In this document: positions 23,255-31,324 of the stretch, one piece after another
Layout of the letters: each line of letters begins with the position of its first letter
Numbering within the stretch: position 1 is the stretch's first letter
Source of the DNA: JAVBMB01 sp031552995
Lineage (GTDB): Bacteria; Bacillota; Clostridia; Oscillospirales; Butyricicoccaceae
Assembly: GCA_031552995.1 (NCBI GenBank)
Contig: JAVBMB010000002.1
Location: 1-47,921, forward strand
Reading direction: 5' to 3'
DNA length: 47,921 bases
Program-made: the position numbers and the translations under genes
Notes under the pieces: generated by a model
Database searches by the model: none
Seen by the model: only the letters and a program-made list of their open reading frames with translations
What the model was told of the DNA's origin: nothing

Positions 23255-24004
23255 GTGTATTACAATCAGTACAACTACGCGCATGTGCCGTACCCCGCAA
23301 AGGGGTACGAAAGCGCCACAATCAAATCCGGCGGGTGCGGGCCGTGCTGCATATCGATGGTCGTCGAGGGGCTGGACGGCGCAAGCTTCCCACCGCCGCA
23401 AGCCGCGGCGCTCGCCATATCGTGCGGCGCGCGCGTGCCCGGCGGCACGGACATGAAGCTTCTTGGCCGTGCCGCCGCCGAAAAGTACGGGCTTGAGCTG
23501 GCGTCATCGAACGAAATCACGACGCTGACAGCGCACCTCGCCGCCGGAGGATGGGCGATAATCAATGTCGGCGGCGACAGGACGGGGTACAGGGGGCTGT
23601 TCTCCGACAGCGGACACTTTGTCGCGGCGCGCGGTATAGACACCGTAACCGGACGCATTATTGTCTGGGACCCGGGTAACTACAGCGGCAAGTATTCGAC
23701 GGCGGCGCGGCGCGAACGGGTTAAGCTTTCGGGCGACGACATAGCGGCGCTTCCGCAGGATGTGGCGGATGACGCATATGCCCGCAGCCCGAGATACTTT
23801 ATGTTCCGCGGCGCGGCCCGGCCGGAGGCGCAGGCGCCTGCCGACGGCGACACGCCGTCGCCCTGGGCGAAGCAGAGCTGGGACAGGGCAGCGGCGCTGA
23901 AAATCCTCGACGGCACATCGCCGAAAGGCGCGCTGACAAGAGAGCAGCTTGCCGTAGTGCTGGACAGGCTCGGGCTGCTCGGCGGTGTGCCGCCATCAGA
24001 ATAA
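23255..24004 (+). CDS. C39-like cysteine peptidase with C-terminal SLH-like segment
   Basis: 249 residues from GTG 23255, 6 bases behind AAGGGGG. Papain-like peptidase C39-type fold: catalytic Cys in SGGCGPCCISMVVEGL near residue 30, His in SDSGHFVAARG near 125 and an Asp in IVWDPGNYSGKYS near 142. There is no signal peptide and no ABC transporter, so it is not a bacteriocin exporter peptidase. The last 50 residues, WAKQSWDRAAALKILDG and LTREQLAVVLDRLGLL, look like an S-layer-homology-type motif also found at the ends of Clostridial phage endolysins. Function is open: a cell-wall or protein hydrolase, possibly phage-derived or spore-associated given the neighbouring spoIIE. Confidence 0.72.
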   Translation: MYYNQYNYAHVPYPAKGYESATIKSGGCGPCCISMVVEGLDGASFPPPQAAALAISCGARVPGGTDMKLLGRAAAEKYGLELASSNEITTLTAHLAAGGWAIINVGGDRTGYRGLFSDSGHFVAARGIDTVTGRIIVWDPGNYSGKYSTAARRERVKLSGDDIAALPQDVADDAYARSPRYFMFRGAARPEAQAPADGDTPSPWAKQSWDRAAALKILDGTSPKGALTREQLAVVLDRLGLLGGVPPSE

Positions 24005-24133
24005 TACCATTTGTATAACACGCTGCCGGAACAGGGCTTATTTCCGCTGCCATTGCCCGACCTTTTGCGCCAAAATAGTCGGTTATACTATTTGTATTAC
24101 GAAAATCGGCGTTTAATGCATCGGAGGTTTAGT

Positions 24134-26434
24134 ATGGACAGGCAGAGGATATTTGGCGGGTTCGGCGGAACGCGCGCCGAGGCGTTCAAGCGCGCGCGAT
24201 TGCTGCTGGGGACAAGCGCTGTCAAGCGGGCGTTCAGCTTTGTGTGCGGTTTCGCGCTCAGCTTCGCTTCGCTGATGGAAGGCATCGCGCCGTTTGGGGT
24301 GGCGTATGTGGCGGTGTGCGGAGGCGGGCCTATGTTTGCCGCGCTGGGCGCGATATGCGGTTATATGCTGTGCTATGGCACGGCGGGGCTTAGCTGCGCC
24401 GCGGCCGTGGCGGTATGCTGTGCCGGGCGCATTGTGTTCCGCGGCACGAGGGCGGTGGGCTCACAGCTGTTTATGCCGATGTGCGCCTTTATCGCGCTGA
24501 TGTGTACAAAGGGCGTCGTCGCGCTGCAGCAGGGCCTTCGCGGGATGATATTGCTGCTTTGCGAGTGCGTTCTGTGCTTCGGCTTTTGCATTTTGGCGCA
24601 GATGGCCGCGGACCCCGACAGAGAAAACACCGCTGCGGCGCTGTGGGGGAAGGTGGCCGTCGCTGCGGCCGTTATGCTGATATTCCGGCCGGTTAACTTC
24701 ATCGGCGACATAAACCCGGCGCGCATCGCCGCCGGGTTTGCAGTTATGACTGTAAGCTGCTTCGGAGGCAGCGCGTTTGGCGCGGGGGCCGGCGCGGTGT
24801 TCGGCGCGTGTATGGATATATCTGGCGGTGAGGGGCCGTTTTTCGTGGCGGCATACGGGTTTTCGGGCCTGATAGGCGGAATCGGCGGCAGGCGCGGCAG
24901 GTTTTTGTGCGCCATGTGCCATGTGCTTGCCAACACAGTCGCCACGATGTGGGGCAGCGGGCATCCGCTGGCGTTCTCCGGGCTGTTCGAATGCTTTATC
25001 GCCTCGGTGGTGTTTGTGCTGCTGCCGGACAGTGTGTTTAACAAGCTGCAGTTCACCGTGCGGCGCGATGAGGAGTCCGACCCGCGCCCCGCCGTGCAGC
25101 GCGCGTTCGCAATGGACAGGCTCCGCGCCGTGTCTCAGGCCGTGGGAGAGCTCGGCGGCGCGCTTGACACATTTTTAAGCCAGCGCACAAAGGAAAATGT
25201 CGCGGACATAACAAAGGTGTACGACCGCGCCGCCGAGCGCGTCTGCCGCAGATGTTCATCTGCCGCGCTGTGCTGGGACAGGGACTATATGACGACGTGC
25301 AACGCCCTTAACGATGTGACGATGAAGCTTCGCCTGAATAACTTCCTGCGTGAGCAGGATTTTCCGCCGCATTTCGCCGCGCGCTGCATCGACATGCGGC
25401 AGTTTTGCGGCGCGATAAATGACGAGTATCACGGGTACATCCGCCGCGCCGCCGCCGTGCGGCGGGATAACGACGCGCGCAGCCTGATGAGCCGGCAGTA
25501 CAGCAGCCTTCAGGGCGTGCTGAAGGATATGGCGGGATCGGTGAGCACGTACCCAGAATACTATCCCGCGCTGGAGGCGCGAATCAGAGACATCGCCAAG
25601 GCGTATTCGCCGCTGGCGCGTGTAGCCGTCTATTCGCAGGCCGGCCGGATGCATGTCGAGATATCGGCCCCAGGCGACGGCGCGCCGCTGCCGGACGAGG
25701 ACGCGTTTTTGCAGAGCCTGACACTGGCGCTGAAGAAAAGGTTCTGCCAGCCGCAGGTGATTGCGGCGCGAAGCGGGCATATACTGCGCATCAGCGAGTG
25801 CGAAAAATATACGGCGGCCGTGACGCGCGCGCTGCGGAAAAAGAGCGGAGAAGAAGTGTGCGGAGACACTGTGATGCAGCTGCACACCGACGACGGGCGG
25901 GCGGTTGTATTACTGTCCGACGGCATGGGAACCGGGGATTTAGCCGGTGAGATGTCGCAAAAAGCGCTGGAGCTGATATCCGGCTTTGTCAAATCGGGCT
26001 GCAGCCTTTATGAGAGCGCGCGCGCCGTCATCCCGGTGCTGACGGCGCGGTTCGAGCAGTGGGGCTTTGTAACGCTTGACCTGCTTGAGATAAATCTGTT
26101 CACCGGCCATGCGAATATAGTCAAATACGGCGCGGCGCCAAGCCTGCTGCTGCGCGGGAATAAATGCACAAGGCTGTCGGGAGAGGCTCTGCCAGCCGGG
26201 CTGGAAAGCCCGGCCGCCGACCCGCCGCAGCCGATTGCGGCGAGGCTGCAAAACGGCGACAGGGTTATAATGCTGTCCGACGGCGTTTGGGAAAACGGCG
26301 ATTGCGAGGCGCTGGCGGTTGGCGGCGCGTCGCTTCAGCCGAATGAACTGATAAGCAAAATGATGGCCTCGGCGGCGCAGGCAGGGGCGGTGGACGACAT
26401 GAGCGCAATTGTCGTGACGCTGGCGCAGGCGTAG
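24134..26434 (+). CDS. spoIIE: stage II sporulation protein E, PP2C-type phosphatase
   Basis: 766 residues from ATG 24134, behind CGGAGG; the frame is open upstream but without a binding site. About the first 300 residues hold some ten membrane segments (FALSFASLMEGIAPFGVAYV, FVAAYGFSGLIGGIGGRRG), followed by a cytoplasmic middle region with a Cys-rich patch (CRRCSSAALCW) and a C-terminal PP2C phosphatase: VVLLSDGMGTGDLAGEMSQ near 590, VIMLSDGVWEN near 710, VDDMSAIVV near 752, which include the metal-binding aspartates. It dephosphorylates SpoIIAA to release sigma-F in the forespore and acts in polar division. Its presence shows that the organism has sporulation genes. Confidence 0.95.
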   Translation: MDRQRIFGGFGGTRAEAFKRARLLLGTSAVKRAFSFVCGFALSFASLMEGIAPFGVAYVAVCGGGPMFAALGAICGYMLCYGTAGLSCAAAVAVCCAGRIVFRGTRAVGSQLFMPMCAFIALMCTKGVVALQQGLRGMILLLCECVLCFGFCILAQMAADPDRENTAAALWGKVAVAAAVMLIFRPVNFIGDINPARIAAGFAVMTVSCFGGSAFGAGAGAVFGACMDISGGEGPFFVAAYGFSGLIGGIGGRRGRFLCAMCHVLANTVATMWGSGHPLAFSGLFECFIASVVFVLLPDSVFNKLQFTVRRDEESDPRPAVQRAFAMDRLRAVSQAVGELGGALDTFLSQRTKENVADITKVYDRAAERVCRRCSSAALCWDRDYMTTCNALNDVTMKLRLNNFLREQDFPPHFAARCIDMRQFCGAINDEYHGYIRRAAAVRRDNDARSLMSRQYSSLQGVLKDMAGSVSTYPEYYPALEARIRDIAKAYSPLARVAVYSQAGRMHVEISAPGDGAPLPDEDAFLQSLTLALKKRFCQPQVIAARSGHILRISECEKYTAAVTRALRKKSGEEVCGDTVMQLHTDDGRAVVLLSDGMGTGDLAGEMSQKALELISGFVKSGCSLYESARAVIPVLTARFEQWGFVTLDLLEINLFTGHANIVKYGAAPSLLLRGNKCTRLSGEALPAGLESPAADPPQPIAARLQNGDRVIMLSDGVWENGDCEALAVGGASLQPNELISKMMASAAQAGAVDDMSAIVVTLAQA

Positions 26435-26481
26435 GGATGAAACCCGCCCCGGCTGCCCCGGCGCCGGCTTAATAATAGAGC

Positions 26482-26510
26482 ATCCCCCCGGGTTCAGTTC
26501 CCGGGGGGAT
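26482..26510. terminator. hairpin after spoIIE
   Basis: A perfect 11-bp stem ATCCCCCCGGG / CCCGGGGGGAT with loop TTCAGTT, 48 bases past the spoIIE stop. No T run follows, so it may act as a weak terminator or an mRNA 3' end stabiliser. Confidence 0.6.
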
Positions 26511-26531
26511 TGTCGTAAGAAAACGCTTAGC

Positions 26532-26576
26532 GTTAAAAAATGGGCAAGGTTAAATCCTTGCCCGTTTTAAGTTTTT
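26532..26576 (+). terminator. second terminator after spoIIE
   Basis: GGGCAAGG-TTAAAT-CCTTGCCC followed by GTTTTAAGTTTTT, with AAAAAA on the other side, so it can work in both directions. Confidence 0.75.
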
Positions 26577-26649
26577 CGGAAGTGGGTATCCGCTTCATTT
26601 GGTTGTGTCATATTCTGCTCTCTTTTGTTGTGCTTGCGAAGCCGGCGTG

Positions 26650-26806
26650 ATACAATTCGAATATATACATTCGAAGATTGTATAATGTGCCTGTTAACAA
26701 GAAGGATCTTGATGCTTTCACTGAGGCACAGAAAATTAAAGATAATGTGGTTTGGTATACACTTAATACAGGTAATATTGAATCTCAGTTAGTCATTAAA
26801 TAAACG
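26650..26806 (+). pseudogene. AT-rich gene remnant, 3' end only
   Basis: From a stop codon near 26648 an open frame runs to TAA 26804-26806. Its last 39 codons from GTG 26691 read MPVNKKDLDAFTEAQKIKDN, then VVWYTLNTGNIESQLVIK, a normal-looking protein end with codon use far more AT-rich than the neighbours. There is no ribosome binding site and the frame is too short for a domain, so it looks like the surviving 3' end of a decayed or deleted foreign gene. I do not recognise the family. Confidence 0.4.
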
Positions 26807-26855
26807 GGTGTTAATTATGTGCCCAATAAGCTTTTCATACGCCGGCACTATTCTC

Positions 26856-26888
26856 AAAAAAAAGAGCCGACATTAAACGCCGGCTCTT
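26856..26888 (-). terminator. terminator of the MFS gene
   Basis: On the minus strand AAGAGCCG / CGGCTCTT with an 11-base loop, followed by TTTTTTT. It lies 100 bases past the MFS stop. Confidence 0.8.
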
Positions 26889-26904
26889 CTTGTTTTCTTA
26901 TGTC

Positions 26905-26932
26905 ATCCCCCGGGATTCGGGGGATATTTTTG
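26905..26932 (+). terminator. hairpin followed by T run
   Basis: ATCCCCCG-GGATT-CGGGGGAT followed by ATTTTTG on the plus strand. It would stop plus-strand transcripts before they run antisense into the MFS gene. Confidence 0.65.
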
Positions 26933-26988
26933 TGTTATTGCATGTGCGGCAAGAGACCCGGGGCAAGCGCGGCGCCGGCCCGGCAATA

Positions 26989-28242
26989 TCAATCAGCCTG
27001 GGTCTTTGGCATGGCGGTAAGTATAGCAAAGCCGATGATGAACATAATCACAATCGGTACGACGCCGAGATTCGGCCTGTCGGTGAGCTGAATTAGAAAG
27101 CCCATCAGAAATGTGCCGAGCACCGACGCGCCCTTGCCGAAAATGTCGTAGAAGCCGAAGTATTCGTTTGAATGCTCTTTGGGTATCAGCCGGGCATAGT
27201 ACGAGCGGGACAGCGCCTGCACGCCGCCCTGCACCATGCCGACAAGCGCCGCCAGCACCCAGAACTGCCACGCGCTGCGCAGGAAAAAAGCAAATAGCGC
27301 GATGCCGGTGTAAAACAGCACCGTCGCCTGAAGCAGCCTGCGTGTTTTGAACCTGCCCGACAGCCTGCCGAACAGTATCGCGAACGGGAAGGCGATTACC
27401 TGCGTCATCAGCAGCGCAAGCAATAAATCGGTCGAGGCGATATTCATGCTGAGGCCAAACGGCGTAGCGATTTCGATTATCGTATAAACGCCGTCGATAT
27501 AAAAGAAAAACGCCAGCAAAAACAGAAAGACATGCTTGTTCTTCGATATGCCGCGCAGCGTCGAGCCAAGCTCCTTAAATGTGGCCCTGACGGGGGCCTG
27601 CGCGCGCTCGACAAAATACCTCTGCCTGTACTGCTTAAGCAGGGGGGTGGTGAGCAGAAACCACCATGCGGCGCAGATGAGAAGGGCAATCGTCCCGGCT
27701 GTTTGCAGCGATATCGGCAGGATGTTAAAGTTTTCGCGGCACAGCAGAACAAACACAAGCCCGATGATAAACGGCAGGCAGCTTCCTATATAGCCGTAGG
27801 CGTAGCCCAGCGACGAAAGGTTGTCCATGCGCTCGTCCTCGCTGACGTCGGTAAGCATGCTGTCGTAGAATATCAGCGAACCGTTGTAGCCGATTTTAGC
27901 GACGGCGAACATGACGAGAAACAGTATCCATGACGGCATAAGCCCTGTAAGCGCGCACGCGGCGCAGCCGACGGCCAGAAACACCGTGAAGAACTTCTTT
28001 TTCATGTCGCGTATGTCGGCAAACGCACCCAGTATCGGCCCGGCGACTACGAATATAAGCGTCGTTCCCGAGGCGATATAGCTCCACAGCGACGTGGCCT
28101 GGTTTGTCGTATACCCCTGTGATGTCGCCATAAACTCCGACAGAATCGGAAGTATCGTCGCGACAAGAAGCGTGAACGCCGAGTTGGCGACATCGTACAG
28201 CACCCACGCCTTTTCAAGATTGGTCAGCTTAAGCTTAGCCAT
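26989..28242 (-). CDS. MFS transporter, UMF1 (Atg22-like) family
   Basis: 417 residues from ATG 28242, 6 bases behind TAGGGGGG; longer starts have no binding site. Twelve membrane segments can be traced. It begins LTNLEKAWVLYDVANSAFTL, typical of the UMF1/Atg22-like branch of the major facilitator superfamily, and has the cytoplasmic-loop Asp/Arg pattern FADIRDMKKKFF between helices 2 and 3. Atg22 in yeast exports amino acids from the vacuole; bacterial substrates are not known to me. It is a single-gene unit with an extended -10 promoter upstream and a strong terminator. Confidence 0.85.
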   Translation of the reverse strand: MAKLKLTNLEKAWVLYDVANSAFTLLVATILPILSEFMATSQGYTTNQATSLWSYIASGTTLIFVVAGPILGAFADIRDMKKKFFTVFLAVGCAACALTGLMPSWILFLVMFAVAKIGYNGSLIFYDSMLTDVSEDERMDNLSSLGYAYGYIGSCLPFIIGLVFVLLCRENFNILPISLQTAGTIALLICAAWWFLLTTPLLKQYRQRYFVERAQAPVRATFKELGSTLRGISKNKHVFLFLLAFFFYIDGVYTIIEIATPFGLSMNIASTDLLLALLMTQVIAFPFAILFGRLSGRFKTRRLLQATVLFYTGIALFAFFLRSAWQFWVLAALVGMVQGGVQALSRSYYARLIPKEHSNEYFGFYDIFGKGASVLGTFLMGFLIQLTDRPNLGVVPIVIMFIIGFAILTAMPKTQAD

Positions 28243-28603
28243 GAACATCCCCCCTAAAATGCTGGTAATATTTTCCGTTTTCTTTGCGCGGTTTTGCGGT
28301 TTTCTGCGCTTAAACGGCATAAAACTACCATCAATTCACCCACAAAAACCAGTATATCACATATTATGTAAAAAGCGACAAAAATCTTTGTCTATTCTGC
28401 GGTGTGATGCCCCGGCACGCATGTATTGACAACGCCGCTCAGTTGTAGTAAGATGTTGTTACGGTTTTGTAATCATTGTTTACTTGTTGTAATATTTGCG
28501 TTCGGCGCCGTTCCGGTTTGAGGGGCGCTTTTGTACTGAAATACGACCTGTGCTTTTGGGCGCAGGTGTCCGATACCGAGTATTTTCCCGAGGGAGGGAT
28601 TTA
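28243..28603. promoter_or_regulatory. divergent promoters of the MFS and M23 genes
   Basis: 361 bases. On the minus strand an extended -10, TGATATACT (28359-28351), serves the MFS gene. On the plus strand TTGACA (28426-28431), 17 bases, TAAGAT (28449-28454) serves the M23 endopeptidase and gives a leader of about 145 bases. Inside that leader GGGCGCTTTTGTACTGAAATACGACCTGTGCTTTTGGGCGC can pair loosely. No gene is seen. Confidence 0.6.
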
Positions 28604-30301
28604 ATGCGTTCAATATCTGCCGGCGCGGTTTTCCCGTCTACCAGGCGCGCCAACAGGCGGCGCGTCCGTCCGCAGTACGTCGGGTTTGCCCGCAGGATGG
28701 CCGTTAAAACGCACATTTCTGCCGCCAGAGCCATGAGTATGAGCATGAACGGAGCCGCCGTACGCGGCTTTTTTGGCGTCGCCACAAAGGCCGCGGGCCG
28801 CACACTTCGCATAGCGAAGAGCGGGCTTGATCAGGTGCTGAAAGTGCTGTATCTGCTGCTGTGCGGCCTTATTTGGGCCGGCCGGCCGCTTGTTGTCTTC
28901 GGCCGCGGCGCCGTCTCGCTTCTGCACGCCGGCATCGACGCCGTTCGCGATTATATCCAGCGGCACCACAAGCGGCAGCACGGGCGCGCGGCGCCGGCGC
29001 TGATGATGGCGGCCTGCACAACCATGATATTTGCCGCGGGATATTTCGGCCTTGGGCTGGAGGTAAAAGTCAACGGAATATCGCTGGGCTTTGTCGAAGA
29101 CCGCGAGCAGGTGACGGCGGTTATCAGCGAGGTTGAGAAGCGCGCCGGCGAATATATGGGAGTTCCGTGTGTGCTGACCCCCGAAATCAGTTATACTATG
29201 AGTTATCTTGACCCGGAGAACATGCTGGACACCGAAGCGCTGAAAAATATGATGCTCGCCTCGGTTAGCGATAAAGTCTCTCCGCAGTATGTGCTGCGCA
29301 TAGACGGGCAGATTATCGGCGGCAGCGCCAGCCATGCCGCGCTGGAAAGCATGCTTAACCGTATAATGCTGACGCAGCGGTTCTTTAAAGAGGATATGCG
29401 CACGGAGTTTGTGCAGAATGTCAGCATAGAGCCGACATCAATGGCCGACCTTCAGCTTATGGGCGTGTCCGATATGGAGGCGCTGCTGACCTCGAACACG
29501 AGCGAGGTGCAGACGTATACCATTAAAAACGGAGACACAATCAGCGCCGTCGCCAAGCGGCATGATGTATCTGTTAGCGAAATCAAAATGATGAACCCCA
29601 GCCTCAATATCGACCGCATTTCTATAGGCGAAGAGATAAAGCTTACGGCGGCTGTGCCGTATCTGTCGATAAGGCAGCTGCGCACCGAGCAGTATCAGGA
29701 AGAGATACCCTTTGAGACAAAAGTCGAGAAGAGCGATTCGATGTACGTCAACCAGAGCAAAATCACAACGCCCGGCGTGCCGGGGCTGGCCGATGTCGTC
29801 GCCGATGTCATATATGTTGACGGCGGCGAGACCGAGCGCGATGTGCTGGAGTTCAAGGTGATTACCGAGCCGACGACGCAGATTAAAGTCGTAGGCACAA
29901 AGCCGCTGCCGGCCAAGGCGGCGACAGGTAAGTTCCGCAAGCCGTCCAACGGCTCGTACAGCTCGGGCTACGGCTACAGGAAGAACATGGGGGACTTCCA
30001 CACAGGCGTCGACTTTGCCGGGCCGGTGGGCAGCGCGATATGGGCGGCCGACGGCGGCACCGTTTCATTTGCCGGCTGGAAGGGCACATACGGCTATCTT
30101 GTCATCATCAACCACGGCAACGGCTATCAGACGTACTACGGCCACTGCAGCAAGCTGCTCGTTACCGAGGGGCAGAAGGTCGCCGCAGGTGAGACAATCG
30201 CCAAGGTGGGCAGCACCGGGCGCAGTACCGGCCCGCACGTCCATTTTGAGGTAAAGGTAAACGGAAAAAATGTCAACCCGTTGAATTATATCGGTAAATA
30301 G
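28604..30301 (+). CDS. membrane-anchored M23 endopeptidase with LysM and G5 domains
   Basis: 565 residues from ATG 28604, behind GAGGGAGGG. After a basic N-terminus there is a membrane segment at about 130-152 (PALMMAACTTMIFAAGYFGL), placing the rest outside the cell. LysM at about 303-347 (YTIKNGDTISAVAKRHDVSV), a G5 domain at about 353-430, and a C-terminal M23 lysostaphin-type peptidase with zinc ligands H466 and D470 (FHTGVDFAGP) and HVHF at 545-548. The enzyme should cut peptidoglycan cross-bridges or stem peptides. LysM and G5 bind cell wall. This layout is common in sporulating Clostridia and could act in growth or spore-cortex remodelling. Confidence 0.9.
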   Translation: MRSISAGAVFPSTRRANRRRVRPQYVGFARRMAVKTHISAARAMSMSMNGAAVRGFFGVATKAAGRTLRIAKSGLDQVLKVLYLLLCGLIWAGRPLVVFGRGAVSLLHAGIDAVRDYIQRHHKRQHGRAAPALMMAACTTMIFAAGYFGLGLEVKVNGISLGFVEDREQVTAVISEVEKRAGEYMGVPCVLTPEISYTMSYLDPENMLDTEALKNMMLASVSDKVSPQYVLRIDGQIIGGSASHAALESMLNRIMLTQRFFKEDMRTEFVQNVSIEPTSMADLQLMGVSDMEALLTSNTSEVQTYTIKNGDTISAVAKRHDVSVSEIKMMNPSLNIDRISIGEEIKLTAAVPYLSIRQLRTEQYQEEIPFETKVEKSDSMYVNQSKITTPGVPGLADVVADVIYVDGGETERDVLEFKVITEPTTQIKVVGTKPLPAKAATGKFRKPSNGSYSSGYGYRKNMGDFHTGVDFAGPVGSAIWAADGGTVSFAGWKGTYGYLVIINHGNGYQTYYGHCSKLLVTEGQKVAAGETIAKVGSTGRSTGPHVHFEVKVNGKNVNPLNYIGK

Positions 30302-30311
30302 ATTCAGCTGC

Positions 30312-30341
30312 CCGGGGCGGGTTATCCGCCCCGGTGTTTTT
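30312..30341 (+). terminator. terminator of the M23 gene
   Basis: CCGGGGCGG-GTTAT-CCGCCCCGG followed by TGTTTTT, 10 bases past the stop. Confidence 0.9.
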
Positions 30342-30466
30342 ATGGATAAACGATTTTGCCGGTGACAGGCTGCCGCTGACAATACCGCCAGTCAAAATGA
30401 AAGTGTACAGAACAACGGGCGGCGGATGAATGGAAGCGGGATGAAACGCCCCGGCAATTCTTGAAG

Positions 30467-30500
30467 AAAGGCCTCCGGCAAGTGAATCCCGGAAGCCTTG
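30467..30500. other. hairpin in the convergent spacer
   Basis: AAGGCCTCCGG pairs with CCGGAAGCCTT (one mismatch) across GCAAGTGAATC. It sits between the M23 terminator and the terminator of the convergent gene and is not clearly tied to either. Confidence 0.4.
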
Positions 30501-30528
30501 GGTTTTAAGAGGGTAAGGAAGATTTATT

Positions 30529-30558
30529 AAAGAGGCCTGGGAAAACCCCGGCCTCTTT
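30529..30558 (-). terminator. terminator of the nucleotide-binding gene; related element copy C
   Basis: AAAGAGGCC-TGGGAAAACCCC-GGCCTCTTT, followed on the minus strand by AATAAATC. It starts 12-14 bases past the stop codon at 30573. The stop-proximal sequence on the minus strand, TAAGCATATCAGCATAAA, parallels TAACCATTATCCACATAAA (copy A) and TAACCATTTCCGCATAAA (copy B). Confidence 0.75.
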
Positions 30559-30572
30559 TTATGCTGATATGC

Positions 30573-31136
30573 TTATAATGCGAATGCTTTCTTTATTTTC
30601 AGAGCCACCTCATCAGCCGGGATATTCGTGTTGTCTATCTTTAAATAAGGCTCGAAGGGGATTTCACCATCTCTTGAGTTAAGGCGATACTTCGATTCAA
30701 GATTTCGAAACAATTCCTCCGAATGCTGTATATTCCTTTTGGATGGTTTATTTTGCAGTCTGTTTTCAGTTTTATTCCTTTCAATCCGCGCATCGTAATC
30801 CGCGCACAGCTCAACAACGCATGTTTTTGCCCCATGCGACTTATACAGGCTGATAAGTGAGTTTATATATTCATGCTCGGAAGGATCGTCAAAATCAAAC
30901 ATATACGTAAAAATCAGTCCCGGTAAATCACTTCTTGCAACGGATTCAAATATTTCTTGCCTAAACAGTGAATTGAGCCTTTTCCCTTCAGCAGAGCCAT
31001 GCGTGCTGAAAAAAGCGCGGACAAGCTCAATTGTCATGTGGTTATGAAGTAATTTGAGGCCGGTAATAGCGGCCAGCTCCTGACCGACTGTCATTTTTCC
31101 AACCGCGTGAGGGCCTAATATAACTACTAACTGCAT
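30573..31136 (-). CDS. P-loop nucleotide-binding protein (kinase-like), AT-rich
   Basis: 187 residues from ATG 31136, 8 bases behind AAGGAG. Walker A near the N-terminus, LVVILGPHAVGKMTVGQEL, then LLHNHMTIELVRAFF, as in small phosphotransferases of the shikimate kinase/AAA_18 type. A strand RNAs-type lid region (ARIERNKTENR) follows in the middle, and the chain ends EPYLKIDNTNIPADEVALKI, a pattern common in uncharacterised nucleoside or toxin-modifying kinases. The substrate is unknown. Codon use is AT-rich like the genes at 22675 and 40724, and the flanks are shared with them, so it was probably acquired. Confidence 0.78.
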   Translation of the reverse strand: MQLVVILGPHAVGKMTVGQELAAITGLKLLHNHMTIELVRAFFSTHGSAEGKRLNSLFRQEIFESVARSDLPGLIFTYMFDFDDPSEHEYINSLISLYKSHGAKTCVVELCADYDARIERNKTENRLQNKPSKRNIQHSEELFRNLESKYRLNSRDGEIPFEPYLKIDNTNIPADEVALKIKKAFAL

Positions 31137-31232
31137 CCTGTCACTCCTTCGCATCAAAACAATCCGCACAAGCCCATTCTATCGCGCAAAGCTTTAAAAA
31201 CAGAGAAATTGCCGAAAAGCAGCGGGGCCGAA

Positions 31233-31287
31233 AGCTGCCGCCTTACAGCGCCGGACATGGCGTGATTTTCGGTAAAGGACGGCAGCT
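31233..31287 (-). terminator. hairpin after the PrsA-like gene
   Basis: AGCTGCCG pairs with CGGCAGCT across a 39-base loop that can pair further. It lies 38 bases past the stop of the foldase gene on the minus strand and ends the glmU-to-prsA operon; no clear T run. Confidence 0.45.
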
Positions 31288-31324
31288 GCGGCGCGGTTGC
31301 TTTCTTTCGCGCACAGATGAATGC

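Larger units (their letters stand above)
26435..26988. other. intergenic region with several hairpins and a gene remnant
   Basis: 554 bases between spoIIE and the convergent MFS gene. It holds four hairpins and an AT-rich coding remnant, each listed separately. No intact gene of its own is visible. A frame running from 26819 into the MFS gene is antisense and not protein-like. Confidence 0.5.

Noticed and set aside
26819..27091. 90-codon frame running into the MFS gene
   Set aside because: Antisense to the MFS gene over most of its length and it covers two terminator hairpins.
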